Shown: piece by piece, positions 1 to 11,350 of the stretch
Position numbering within the stretch: the first letter of the stretch is position 1
Layout: every line of letters starts with the position of its first letter
NCBI RefSeq assembly: GCF_028372415.1
Contig: NC_092877.1
Span: 387,797,342-387,861,341, forward strand
Reading direction: 5' to 3'
Length of the DNA stretch: 64,000 nucleotides
DNA from: Notamacropus eugenii
Lineage: Eukaryota; Chordata; Mammalia; Diprotodontia; Macropodidae
The notes under the pieces: model-generated
Told to the model about the DNA's origin: nothing
Seen by the model: the letters and a program-made list of their open reading frames with translations, nothing else
The model's database searches: none
Program-made: the position numbers and the translations under genes

Positions 1-424
1 CAGTGCAGTTGAATTGAGGCCCCAAGGGGTTAAGAGGGGGAGGAGAGAGAGAGAGTGGCTGGTGCCGAGGATATGGCCTGGTAGAGAACGGAGGGGGCAG
101 AGAATGGAAAGTCAGACACGTTCACTAGAATGGATCCAATGTGTCTGGAAAGAGAGCCTGGGGTCTGACTGCTAAGGGCTCTCAATTCCAAGGCTGATCT
201 TGGCCCTGAAGGCAACCCTTGTGGCTTCTGGGGTAGGGAAGGGGGCAGATCAAGCCCATGTCCCCCCCTCCCAGGACATGGAACTAGAGGGAGTCAGTGT
301 GACCGGAAGCAGCAGGAAGACTAGTTAGGAGGCTACCGCTGAGGTCTGGGGGAGAGTGCTGGGGAGCTGAACTAGAGGTGGACACGGGTTGGAGAGGAGA
401 CAGTGAGTGTGACAGCAATGACTG
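1..424. other. intergenic, no recognised feature
   Basis: Purine-rich unique-looking sequence. No ORF with recognisable similarity. Confidence 0.5.
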
Positions 425-605
425 TTTTCACAGCGTTTGGAGGTTTGCAAAGTGCTTTTCAAATATTATCTCATTCGATTCTCATGGCAGCGTCACTATC
501 CCCACTTTACAGCTGAGGAAACCGAGACAGGCAGGGGAAACAACTTGCCCAGCAGTGTCTGAGGCTGGATTTGAACCCAGAGCTTTTTGATTCTGGGTCC
601 AGGAC
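425..605 (-). mobile_element. MIR/THER-like CORE-SINE, antisense
   Basis: It reads, in order, reversed versions of MIR landmarks: TGCAAAGTGCTTTTCAAATA, TACAGCTGAGGAAACCGAG, then GAGGCTGGATTTGAACCCAG. These are the reverse complement of the tRNA-like B box and the CORE 3' portion. Confidence 0.8.
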
Positions 606-909
606 TGAGCCCATGGTGGCACCTTCTCAGATGCCTAAAACCTTGAATGCGAAAAATGGATTGGAGGACAAATGGACAAAACTTGGCAATTCATTGGCCA
701 GGACCAGAGGGGCGGTGGCCTGATGCCTCTACTTCCTTACTTCCCAAACACCCTCCTGTGCCCTCAAGCACCACTGGCTTGCACTAGTGGTCAACCATCT
801 CTCCTCCTTCCCCTCCCCCTACAAATTCCTTTGTGGTGTTTTTTATGTTTCTGATCTGCTTCCTTACATCCATGGTGGATACTGTCAACACCATGTACAT
901 TGGGGGAAC

Positions 910-1050
910 CATCCTAGGATCTCAGATTTGGAGCTGCAAAGGAACATAGTCCAATGCCCTCAGTTTTATAGCTGAGAAACTGAGGCACAGATGCTCCAAG
1001 CCTTGCACTGTTGGGTGTCTGTGGCAGGATTCAAACTCAGTTATGTCATC
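910..1050 (-). mobile_element. MIR-like fragment
   Basis: Contains TATAGCTGAGAAACTGAGGC followed by a degraded tRNA-like end with CAGGATTCAAACTCAG, which is the antisense order. Strongly diverged. Confidence 0.5.
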
Positions 1051-1334
1051 TCTGCGCTCTGTGTCCTCTTAGCTGCTCCATGTTTTTCCTTTCTGTCCAG
1101 TGTCCTTCGGAATGAGCATAGATGCTTGATGAAAGCTTGCTGAATGGACTTGAATGGTGCAGAGCTCCTCCTTTGGGCATCTTGCTAGAAGTGTTCAGGC
1201 CCGGGCTGTGCTTGTGCTGCTTTTTTGGACCCTGCTCAGAGCAGGCAGCATGCTGTAGCAACAAGATAGACCAGGGGAAGGTGACCAGGGCGCAGAGGGT
1301 TTCGAATGAAGCCAAGTCACAATAGAATAGTGAT

Positions 1335-1575
1335 AAACACAAAGCTCCCATTTCTAGAGTGCTTCAGGGCTTTACAGGCTGTGACCTTTGATCCTGAGAC
1401 CCCAGTGGGTCGGTGGGCTCGGGTCCACATTTGAAAACAAGGAAATTGAGGCTGAGAGGGGGTTAGCAACTGGCTTAGGGTCACAAGGCTGTAAGTATCT
1501 GAAGCAGAATTCAAACCCAAGTCTTCCCAAAGTCAAGTCTGACCCTCTAACCACTGAGCTGCCTAGTTGCCAAAC
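1335..1575 (-). mobile_element. MIR/THER-like CORE-SINE, antisense
   Basis: Shows AAGGAAATTGAGGCTGAGAG, TAGGGTCACAAGGCTG, CAGAATTCAAACCCAAGTCT and CTAACCACTGAGCTGCCTAG in antisense SINE order. 1576-2589 is unique-looking sequence with no recognised gene. Confidence 0.8.
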
Positions 1576-2589
1576 GAGACTCAGGGAAAGGAGCTGAGAC
1601 ACCACCTCAGGAAAGGAAGAAAGGAGAAGAGGACAGACTCATGGGGGCAAGCATGTGAAGGCCTCTCACTCTGAAGAGGGAGAAACCCTATTGGGTTAGG
1701 ACCCAGGCAGGCAGTTGTTTATAGTTGGCTCCACAAAGGGAAGGATTCTTCCCACAGGCAGAGCTCTCCAAGGTGCCAGGGGCCCTGGTCTGAGCCTAGC
1801 CTCCAAGCTAACACTGGGAATACTAGTTTGCATCCCGAATCAGAGAGAGCCTCAGAGAGCACACAGTGGAATCCTTCACTGTTCAGAGAAGACAGCAGGG
1901 ACCAGAAACGAACTGTCCAAGGTTCCAGAGAAACAGGCATTAATTAAGTACCAGACCTGAGTGTAAAGACCCAAAGCCCCAAGGCTACTTTCTGCTGTAT
2001 TTTACACTTTGCCTGCCTTGCCCATCCCCCAACTGTCCAACCATGATTGCTAACCTCCTCCATCCCAGGAGATCTTCTGGAGGATGAGTGGATACATGGG
2101 CCTTGCCTCATACAACATGGACCTCAGGGTGGAGGATGGGACAGAACCACTGGGACAACCTGTCCTCAAACACCAGGTCCTGATCCTTTCTGAAGGGGTA
2201 CCCGCATGGATTCCTATTCCTCTGGCCTATCCCCGCTCCCTCCAAGCCCCATTCTGGTCTGGATCTCTCAAGCCCTTCCAATTCTGAGATTTTATTACTT
2301 AAGGATACAGAACAACACTATTGCTATGAAATGGGACCATTTTGTTGGCTAGTGTGGATGAACTACCTTTGTTCTGAGGAAATATTCGATGTGGGGAGAG
2401 ACAAATAATGTTGAGATAATAGTGTTGTCAAAAAAATCCGCAGCAGAATGCTCCGCTTAGACAGCTCAGACCGATCCCCCTCTGCTGCCAGGAACTCTGC
2501 ATTTACAATAATTTACTGTTTCTTCTAGGACATCGTGGAGTCTGACTGGTGCCTTTAGGACAGATGGTTAATAAGAATGTCACAGTAAA

Positions 2590-2815
2590 TATTCCCTAGT
2601 GTTTTAAGTTTTGTAAAGTACTTTATAAATATTCTCTCATTTGATTCTTACTACCACCCTAGGAGGGAGGTGTGAATATTCTCCCCCTTTTACAGATGAG
2701 ACTGAAGCAGGGAGAGATCAAGTGACTTGCCTAGGGTCACACAGCTAGGAAGTGTCTGAAGCTGGATTTGAACTTGGATCTTGTCACTACATATCCAGTA
2801 CTCTCTGCCCATAGA
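2590..2815 (-). mobile_element. MIR/THER-like CORE-SINE, near full length, antisense
   Basis: Runs from TAAAGTACTTTATAAATATT through TACAGATGAGACTGAAGCAG and GGGTCACACAGCTAGGAAGT to GGATTTGAACTTGGATC. All MIR segments are present in antisense order. 2816-3529 has no recognised feature. Confidence 0.85.
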
Positions 2816-3529
2816 GACAACTGACCTTGGAGGGGGATCTTGCCCCGAGCAATGCTTCAGGTCTTCCCTAGAACTGAATCTTGCCTGACCTGTTCCCAGG
2901 GCATTAGTGAGAATTAAAATGACCATCCCAGAAGAAACAGGGAGGCACCATTTCCATCCTGGCTCTCTTTTCCTTCCCCCAGACTGGGGTTTCCAATGGC
3001 TTCGAGGAGTTCTTGCCTTGGATCTCCTGTTGAGACTCGAAGTTTTGTCTGACATGGATGAATTCTGAGTCATCCCAAGGGTCAAATAAACAAAAGAAAG
3101 ACACTGTGTCCCATTGGATTGTGACCAGCTGAAAGGTCAGTGATGGTTCTGACTCTGATATCTCATTTCCAAAGGCCCTCTGACCATTGCCCCTGTTTTC
3201 TGTCACCAGCAGGCTAGAACCTGGGAGGTTCAGACAATGGGTCCAAAGCAAGAAAACTTTCCATCTTGCCAAGACCCCACGAACACTGCATCCAAGTGGC
3301 ACCCTCCTCTTTTCTGAGCTCCTGGAATCTGGAGAAAAAGCTGATGGTAAATGCCCGAATGCTGCCAGCTCCCTGGGGCACTGGCCAAGAAACGTGTTCC
3401 AGGAATGTAGGCTCACTGACAGATAATTAGCAGTCAAAGGGAAACTCCGACTTGATACAAACATTCTGCAGTATTGAAGAGTGGTGCCCAAATCAATCTA
3501 GAATCACAGGCTGAATCTGCCTCTGGATG

Positions 3530-4000
3530 GATGGAAGAAGCGTTTGGAGAGAAAATAAAGTGGCCAATAAATGCATTAAAGGAAGAGTCAACTTGAGCAC
3601 AAGAGGCAAGGAAAGGGAAATGGAACAACTCACCAAAATGCACCAGGAACATCAAAGGAAAAAGGGGAAAGCTGAATCAATGCAATGGAACAAAGTTTAC
3701 AAAGAATGAAATCCAAGAAGGGCCTGAAATGTCACAAGAATATAAACACAGTTAATGGCAAGGTCAGATTGAGAAACAGACTTGGAAGGGAGACTAGGAA
3801 GTTCAAACACCAGAGGTGAGAGGGAGTACAGAGTCCATATTAGAAAAAACAGTGAAGAAAGTTGCCCAGAACGGTCAACAGAAATTCCTTTGTAAGTGGG
3901 AAAATTTAGTAGTATTTCAGCATGAAGACACCTAAAGCCTGTAACTCTAAAATTTCAAAATGACCAAGACAAAGAAAGAGTTACTTTTAAAAATAAGTTT
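3530..4000. other. A-rich segment, possible degraded retroelement
   Basis: Adenine-rich plus strand unlike its GC-richer neighbours. The reading frame at 3527-3709 is rich in Lys/Glu/Gln. It resembles degraded LINE coding sequence in composition, but I could not match it to a specific domain. Confidence 0.3.
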
Positions 4001-4214
4001 TGCTGATATCTCCTCTGTCCCAAGGAATCCCTTTTCCTCCCTTCCCAGAGAACTACCCCAGACTAAACAAAAACAGGCAAAGAGAGCTGAGGAACCCTAA
4101 ATAACACACAAGCCAAGTGCAGCCTTTACTTGGTGCCTCTGTGAAGAAGCTGTTGGGACAAGGCAGAGGGAGAGGCTGCTCCTCCATTGTCTCTGGGCTC
4201 CAACTCTGTCAGAT

Positions 4215-4500
4215 GTTACACCATTCAGTTTTAGTCCCCTGACTTTTCTTCTGCCTGTTGATGGTGTGACCATTGCTGTGCATTGTTTTCTTGGCTCTGC
4301 TTACTTCCCTTTGCATCCATTCAGAGAAGTCTTCCCCTGATTCTCGGGGTTCATTCTCATTAATGAATCTTGTAGCACAACAATATTCCATATATTCACG
4401 GATTGAACTTGGTTTAGCATCCCCCAATCAATAGTGAAGTACTTTGAGTCCAGTCTTTTGCTATCACAGAAAATGCTGCTATCAGTGGTTAGGAGGGAAT
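4215..4500 (-). mobile_element. L1 3' fragment, antisense
   Basis: TTGTAGCACAACAATATTCC and the following segment align by eye with 52840-52940 inside the large antisense L1 (TTATAGCACAATAGTATTCC and onward). It corresponds to the last part of L1 ORF2 or the start of the 3'UTR. Confidence 0.65.
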
Positions 4501-4879
4501 TCAAGGTCAGTAGGCAAGAATTTATCATAAAATACAGCGACATTGTGGAACCCCAGCAAAAGTTTTTAGGTAAGAATTTTAAGTAAGATGTAATCTGTAC
4601 AGGAGTTAATAACAAATTTTAATTTGAAATAAAAATGGACAAGTGTAGCCTCACATGTGCAGGGAAAGCCACATGTGGCAAGAAAGCCTCTTGTGTGTGG
4701 CTGGCAGGGAGGCAGAATGGAGACCTCTGGCCTCTTCTTTCCCCACCTTTCTCCAAGGGAGACTTTTAATTCCTGCTGAGAGGAAGCAGGAAGTTGGGGC
4801 CAGAGGCCACTTTTGTCTCCTCCAGAGGGTTTATGGGACTAGAAGTATATCTGTCTGCTCCCTTAAATATTGTTCATGT

Positions 4880-5365
4880 AGGGGCAGCTAGAGGGCACAA
4901 TGGCGAGAGCAGCAGGATCTGGGTTCAAATGTGGCCAAAGACACTTACTAGTTGTGTGACCCTGGGCGAATCACTTAATCCTGATTGCCTTGGGAAAAAA
5001 AGAAGGTTTATTCTACAGTGTTTGATGACTGACTTTGATAGACCTAGCCTTTTGCAGCAATGCAAGGACCTAAAACAATTCCAAAGGACTTATAATGGAA
5101 AATGCCATCCACATCCAGAGAAAGAACTATGGAGTCTGAATGCAGAATGAAACAGACTATTTTCTTTTCTTTTTTTTCTTTTTCATGGTTCCTCCCATTA
5201 ATTCTATTTCTTCTGTACATGACTAATGTGAAAATACATTTAATACGAGTGTATATGTAGAGTCTATGTCATCTTGGGGGAAAGGGAGAGGGGGAGGGGG
5301 AGAAAGCTTAAAACTTATGGAAGTGAATGTTGAAAACTAAAAATAAATAAACTTAAAAAAAATAA
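4880..5365 (+). mobile_element. tRNA-derived marsupial SINE with LINE-type tail
   Basis: Starts GGGGCAGCTAGAGGGCACAATGG, followed by a B box (GGGTTCAAATGTGG) and GTGTGACCCTGGGCGAATCA. A tail segment includes CCATCCACATCCAGAGAAAG and TGTTGAAAACTAAAAATAAA, and an A-rich end. The head matches the other tRNA SINEs here; the tail differs from the RTE-type tail at 61600-61790. Confidence 0.75.
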
Positions 5366-5594
5366 AACTAAGTCCAAAAATTGTTGTTCGTCTAGTGAAT
5401 ATGATCATGTTTGAGTTAATTCCTGATTGCTTTGTCATTTTGGGAAAAAAGGACCCCAAACTCTCTATCCATGCCTTGACCCCTTTCTTGCTTAACATCA
5501 CAATGAATATACATAGTAAATAGCAAAGAAATCCAAATGATGGCAAAACAGAAATCAAAGAAGACGCTCATGGGAGAATCTGTACCAGATGATA

Positions 5595-5645
5595 TGAAAT
5601 GAAGGAGCTCTCTCTCTCTCTCTCTGTCTATCTGTCTGTATGTTC
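5595..5645. repeat. (TC)n / (TCTG)n simple repeat
   Basis: CTCTCTCTCTCTCTCTCTGTC followed by TATCTGTCTGTATG. 5646-6589 holds no recognised gene. Confidence 0.85.
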
Positions 5646-6589
5646 AGTCAAGAGAATGGGGTCCTTCAGCACATCCTAGGGAAAAATCCCCTAAGTCTTA
5701 GGAGTACAAGCTAGAAATAGGGACATGATAGACATTTCCAGATCCTCTCATGTCTTCCCAGAATCTTCTCCTTCAGGGACCTGGGATTCTTCAGGGATTG
5801 GCCTTGTCCATCTGCCCACTGGAAGCCAGAATCTGACTTGATGGCCAAAGATGCTTGAAGCTTGACATTTGAAGGGTGCTTCCTGAGGGGCACTGGGGAA
5901 GGCTCTCATCAACTCCACCTGCCCCTCAGAGCATTAGCCTCCACCAATAAGGACTTCAAGACAGGAGTTACATAGGTTAGGAAAAAGAATGAAATAGCTG
6001 TTGCATCCTAAGTTAGAAAGAATTTAAAATGGATGAGGAAGAATGACTACCAAATATGGGGCTGGGGGTGAAAGGAGTTGATGGTCCTAAAGCAAAACTC
6101 CCATCTTCTACAAAAAGAGGTCCGATCAACATGGAATCACAGTGAGTGGCTAGTTTCAAAGACAGTTGGAAGCCTAGCTTGATTGGATTTCTTAATTAGT
6201 TTTAATGGGTTGTTGAGGCCCAAGAGCTTGTCATATTGTGGCCTGCCTGGTGGTGATTCATCTCTTTGTACGTGGCCAGACTGGTCTTGAGATACAGGAC
6301 ACAGAATTGATCACAGGGCCTGAACTAAAAGCCTTTGTAACTTGGTGGGACCTGTCAGAGTTTACCAAACTCTGCCTGAATGAGCTTAGAGACCCTAGGG
6401 TCACCTGAACCTTATCACAAGGCATTAGAGGAGACTTTACTGCTTCACATTAGAAATAGCTAGAGGAAAAAATATGATTAATTTTACCTCTCTAGACATT
6501 AGTAAAAAATGGAAAAATGTCAGAAACTGAGATTATCTTCTATTTGCATTGTAAATATATTATATGTACAGCTATTTGCCTCTTTTCTC

Positions 6590-6705
6590 TGCTGTTAGAA
6601 TGGGAGCTACATGAAGGTAGGGATTGTGTTTTTACCTTACTTTGTATCCCTAGAACTTAGCACAATGCCTAATGCATAGTAAATGCTTATTGATTAAATG
6701 GGAGG
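6590..6705 (+). mobile_element. L2 LINE 3' end
   Basis: Contains GAATGGGAGCTACATGAAGG, TAGGGATTGTGTTTTTACC, GCACAATGCCTAATGCATAG and AAATGCTTATTGATTAAATG, the ordered landmarks of the L2 3' terminus. Confidence 0.75.
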
Positions 6706-7084
6706 AAAAGTATAATGAGTATTTATTTATTATATTAAATGTCAATAGTATAGATTCTCCTCCTAAAAAGAAAAGAGCTATAGAAAAGTTTTTAAAAAAA
6801 AAATGAAATTCATTAACTTATTACTTACAGGAAATACAGTTAAAGAAAAAAGATTTAAAATAAGAGGTCCTAAAATAGATCACCCCAAGTGCAAGTCAAA
6901 AGAAAAGTAGCAATACCAGTGACAACCTCGGATAAAATGGAATTCAAGTGCTGTGAAAAGGCACCGAGGCTATTCTACAATGTGAAAAGAGCTTCAGATG
7001 ACACGCAGGTGTGGGACACCAGGCACCCACTCATCATTATTCACAAAAGACTCTTTCCATGTGGACACTTCCTCAGCCCATACA

Positions 7085-7235
7085 GGTCACAACTAGCCTA
7101 CAACGGAGCAAGTAAGTTCTAGGGAGTTGCTTGAGGCACAAAGTTAAGTCATTTGCTCCTAAGTTTCAGCAAGAGATTTCTAACTCATTTCTCCTTGACT
7201 CCAAACTCAGCACTCTGGCCATTCTACCACACTTC
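7085..7235 (-). mobile_element. SINE fragment, antisense
   Basis: Degraded antisense tRNA-SINE landmarks: TTGAGGCACAAAGTTAAGTC and CTCCTTGACTCCAAACTCAG, ending CACTCTGGCCATTCTACCAC. Confidence 0.45.
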
Positions 7236-7444
7236 CTTTCCAATAAATACATACTAACGTTAAATTTACATGTACCCAATACTTTGGCAGGCCAATTTAT
7301 GAAAGACAAATAGCACTGCAAGAAGTACATATGTCGTAATAGACTTCAATGGTCCATTGTCAGAATATTTTAAATCTTGTAAAAAGATTTAATAACAAAG
7401 GTAGCAGACACGACAAACTGATTCTTAAGTTCTGAGTAACATAT

Positions 7445-7615
7445 ATATGGGCTACTAGGTGTACAGCAGAACCAGGAAGACTCGTCTTCATGAGTTCAGA
7501 TCCAGCCTCAGACACTGAACTAGCTGTGTGACCCTGGACAAGTCACTTACAGATGTTCCTCATCTGTAAAATGAGCTGGAGAAGTTCAGTCTCCAAGGCC
7601 ATGGCCAACTACAAT
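7445..7615 (+). mobile_element. tRNA-derived SINE (copy 1 of adjacent pair)
   Basis: Shows GAGTTCAGATCCAGCCTCAG, GCTGTGTGACCCTGGACAAG and CTCATCTGTAAAATGAGCTG, ending just before a second SINE of the same type. Confidence 0.8.
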
Positions 7616-7858
7616 CAATGACTAGCACTGAGCTTGGAATCAGGAAGACTCATCTCCCTGAGTTGAAGTCTGACCTCTACACTCACTAGCTGGGTGACCC
7701 TGGGCAAGTCACTTAACCCTGTTTGCCTCAGCTCCTCATCCGTAAAATGTGTTGGAGAAGGAAATGGCAAACCACTCCAATATCTCTGCCAAGAAAAACC
7801 CTCAGTGGGGTCACAATGAATTGGAAATGAGTGAAATGATTCAACAACAACAAAAACT
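7616..7858 (+). mobile_element. tRNA-derived SINE (copy 2), full 3' end
   Basis: Contains GACCCTGGGCAAGTCACTTA, the tail TTGGAGAAGGAAATGGCAAA, then GTGGGGTCACAATGAATTGG and a 3' end ATTCAACAACAACAAAA. The same tail, reversed, occurs at 42000-42100. Confidence 0.85.
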
Positions 7859-8059
7859 TATATTTGAGGCAATTAATTAAAAGAAACTAGGAGTATTTTC
7901 TTAAAGAGTCCACATAACTCCAATAAAAAAAATTGTGGACTTGGGCAGGAAGACACTGGGTCAATTTGAAAAGACAATTGACACAAATGATTTTCAGATA
8001 ATGTGCAATACACTGTGAAATAAAAAACAGAAACGAGGTAAAAGATATGAGGCTACTTT

Positions 8060-9120
8060 GAAGGGACAAATGGTTGGACCAGAATTCTGTTTAAGGAGAC
8101 ATCAGAAAACCAAAATGGAACATTTAAAAGATAATAACATTCATACCATTCATCCAAATCTAAGCAGCCAAGACTGTTCTTAGAGGCAAGTGGATAGCAC
8201 CACATGAGTGCCTACTTGGATAAGAAAGAGAGATACTAAAGGAATTTTGAAGGAAGGTTGGACTTAGAGTCGCCCAAAGGCATTTTAAAAAGAACAGTCC
8301 TAATACAAAGGACAGGAGCAAAGGAGTGGCAATAAATACTGGACCCCAAATAATTAGACCAGTCATGGAAAAAGCCCTCCCCTTGATAAACATCACCAAG
8401 TCCTGTTTTTTTAAGCAGATCAATAAAAATGAAGAAAGAACTAGAAAATTTAGTAATAATAGGAAATCAGCAGAGTGGAAATGAAAAAAGAGCACTATAA
8501 CAAATGTGAAGGGAATTCAGCCCGTCCTCAAGGCAGATCCACATATACCAGTGACAACGTAGGTGAAGTGAATGCCTAAGTGCAAAAAAGAAAAACATTC
8601 AACATGAACACAAAGGGAAATCTCAACCTGACAGATTCAGAGGAAGAAAGTAGACAAGTTATCAATGAAGTGGCCTCCCCAGAAGAGTCATCACGATATG
8701 GTCAGCTGGTCAGTTTTTCCAAGGAACAAACAGCCCTGACCTAAACAATCTGTTTCTAAACTTGGAGTTTGAATTTTCCTCAGTTCTTCTCATGAGGCAA
8801 ATATGACTTGATCCTAAAAACTGGTAGACATAACTGTGAAAGAAAATTACGGGCCAACTTCATTGTTGCGGTTTTTTTGAGGGGCAAAGCAATTGGGGTT
8901 AAGTGACTTGCCCAAGGACACGCAGCTAGTTAGAGTCAAGGGTCTAAGTTGGATTTGAACTCAAGTTCTCCTGACTCCAGGACCAGCTCCATTCACTGTG
9001 CCATCTAGTCGCCCCACCAACTTCATTGTTAAGTGTAACAAAATACTAAACAGTATTAGCAAACAATACATCAACACATTTTTAAAAATTTGCTCGTATG
9101 ATGAAGTTGGATTTTGAACC
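8060..9120 (+). mobile_element. Degraded LINE with reverse-transcriptase remnant, interrupted by a SINE
   Basis: A-rich plus strand. Around 8843-8866 and 9031-9115 it encodes ENYGPTSL, then after a frameshift NKILNSIS and YDEVGF. These match the ENYRPISL...KILNKILA...DQVGF block of LINE reverse transcriptases (intact in the antisense L1 here at 54840-54982). The antisense SINE at 8868-9016 splits it. Part of the 5' portion is not assignable by eye. Confidence 0.55.
8868..9016 (-). mobile_element. tRNA-derived SINE inserted in LINE, with 14-bp target duplication
   Basis: Antisense order: a T-rich tail (GTTTTTTTGAGG), TTAAGTGACTTGCCCAAGGA, GGATTTGAACTCAAGTTC, GTGCCATCTAGTCGCCCC. The direct repeats CCAACTTCATTGTT at 8854-8867 and 9017-9030 flank it exactly. 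Confidence 0.9.
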
Positions 9121-9944
9121 GGTGTGTAAAAAAGGCTCTGTGTAAGAAGTGCGCCAGGACAGTACATCAAGGTACTAGGTTATCCACCTTGGGGTCTGAG
9201 GGGAGATGACTGACTCTCAGGGTGATGGTGGTGGCTTTATTTGCCTGATCTGGGCTGCTTCCTGTGTCTTGCAGCTTCTGCTGCCCTCTGGGTGACTGTT
9301 AGAGAAGATGCCAGGCCCTTCTTCATAGGAGTTATCTCCCTGGATGAGGGCTCCAAGGAGTGTGCTGAAAGCAGACCTGAAAGTTTAGGGGTAGGGTGGG
9401 GAGGGTGCTGCTACCCCTCAGGCCTGTTGGATTTATGGAAGGAAGCTGGAATTTTTAGCCTGGAGAGTGGCAAGTGTGGGGGCAACATGTTATCTCCCTG
9501 CGAGCATAGGAAGGACCATTGCACACAGGAGAATAATTAAGGCTAGTCCTTCATGGTACCACACAAGAGCAGAGGCATCTGATTCCCAGGTGCGAACTGG
9601 AGTGAGACACACAATTCCTGAGTAGGGGGCCTTGGACAAGTTCCCCAAAAGTTACTGTTTATTTATTTTTAACATTCTTTTCTTTTTTAATTGAAGAAAT
9701 GATTGAGGATAAAATGGTTGGATTTTAGATTGCATCTAAGCAAGCGTTATGTGATCCATACAAAAAGAAAAGTAACAGATTGGGAAGAAATTGAGGTGGT
9801 GATAGTTGACAAAAGTCTGACCTTGAGAATCTGTTACAAACTGCCACGAAATGACAAGTGATGTGGTCTTAGATGGATAAAGAGAAGGACAAGATGATGG
9901 GGAGAGGGAAGGGAATGAGTACTTATGGAGCGAGTCCCTGCTCA

Positions 9945-10150
9945 CCATGCTCTGTGCCAAGCGCTGATCTGCACAACTCTGGAAGCAGGGGATATTATCA
10001 TCCCCATTTCACAGTAGAGGAAACTAAGGCAACAGAGTGAAGTGACTTGCTCAGGATCACAGACCTAGGAAGTGTCTGAAGCCAGATTTGAACTCTGTCT
10101 CCTGACTCCAGACCCAATGCTCTATCTGCTGTGCCACCCACCTGCCTCTG
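9945..10150 (-). mobile_element. MIR/THER-like CORE-SINE, antisense
   Basis: CTCTGTGCCAAGCGCTGATC, CACAGTAGAGGAAACTAAGG, CTAGGAAGTGTCTGAAGCCA and GCTGTGCCACCCACCTGCC in antisense order. 9121-9944 and 10151-10744 carry nothing I recognise. Confidence 0.8.
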
Positions 10151-10744
10151 ATAATTGATAGGCACTGAAATTCTGGAAAGCAGAAAAAACAAATGATTAT
10201 TAATTATTGAAAAATTGTTCAAATTCTGTTTTTGTCTTTCATTTTTATGACTTCATGGATTGATGTCTTGACTTGTGCATGAATTGGATTGAATTGAGAC
10301 ACAAAGTTGTCAACCTCAGCCTCTCTTCCAGAGTCATTGAGGTTCAGGGGCAGAACAAAAGTCAGATGGCTGGAGATGACTGGAGATTGTTGTGGGTAAC
10401 CTTGGCATTGTTGATGTCAGACTAAGGTCTAAGTTCTCTGCAGCACCCGCTTCAGATGCCTTAGCGACCACTGGAACAACCTGCTCCCATCCACCCATTC
10501 TGATGGGAAGTCGTCACATGTTCAGGGGAGACGCCCCCCATTCACTGGTAGGCCTGAGATCTGTTGGCTAACCTCGTTTAGCCTGTCTGCCCAGATACTT
10601 TTCTGGGCTATGGCAGCTGCTTGTGCTCCAGCTTCTGGAGCCCCAGTTGAGAGCTAAGTGACAAGGGGATCCCACAGGTGGATGAGCAGCCCTCACCCTA
10701 GAGGGGCTCATCCTCCTGAACACCTCAAGTCCCAAACTCTCTAG

Positions 10745-10930
10745 TTATCCAAGAAATGAGAGTTAAACAGCTTGAGAGTACCACTTTACACCCAATGGAC
10801 TGGTAAGAAATAGTTAAAAACAAAACTCAGTGTTAGTGGAGCTGTGGGAAAACAGGCACTCTCTTACATACAAGTTGGTGGAATTGCAAATTGGTGCGGT
10901 CTTATTGTATGACTCCCTGGAAACACATCG
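10745..10930 (+). mobile_element. L1 3' fragment, sense
   Basis: Contains AAATGAGAGTTAAACAGCTT, then GTGGAGCTGTGGGAAAACAG and AAGTTGGTGGAATTGCAAATTGG (read in parts). This is the sense equivalent of the L1 3' ORF2 region seen in antisense at 53030-53250. Confidence 0.6.
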
Positions 10931-10969
10931 GAAACATCACAAAATGATCATGGCTCTGTCCTCTGCCCT

Positions 10970-11350
10970 GGTCAGATCACTCCCAGAGGACAGTGGTCAA
11001 TCCTGGACCCCAGGGTTGGAGAGAGTCCAGAGGAGGCCACCATGATGGAGAAGGGCCAGACTTGTCCCTGTGATGGGAGGGCAGGTTGAAGGACATAGGA
11101 ATGTTTAGCCTGAGAGAAGAAGAGATTCAGAAAGACATGAGAGCTGTCTTCAAGGCTCTGAGGACCCCAGACTCTTTGGACTCAGAGGGCAGAACCGGAA
11201 GTGCTGGATGGAAGCTGCAGAGTCCAATGCGGTGCATGGAAGGAAGAATGCAGGCTGCCGCCAAAGGTAGGGTCACGTGTCAGGGATGGGAATGGGGGAT
11301 TCCTTCGAGGTGTGAGCTGTACTTAAGGGAACCTCCCAGCTTGCAGATTC
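10970..11350 (+). mobile_element. CR1/L3 LINE 3' fragment
   Basis: GGAGAGAGTCCAGAGGAGG, ACATAGGAATGTTTAGCCTG, GACATGAGAGCTGTCTTCAA, then GAGGGCAGAACCGGAAG are the ordered landmarks of CR1/L3 3' ends. Confidence 0.75.

Noticed and set aside
2904-3491. 195-residue minus frame
   Set aside because: No recognisable domain; extends toward a MIR antisense repeat.
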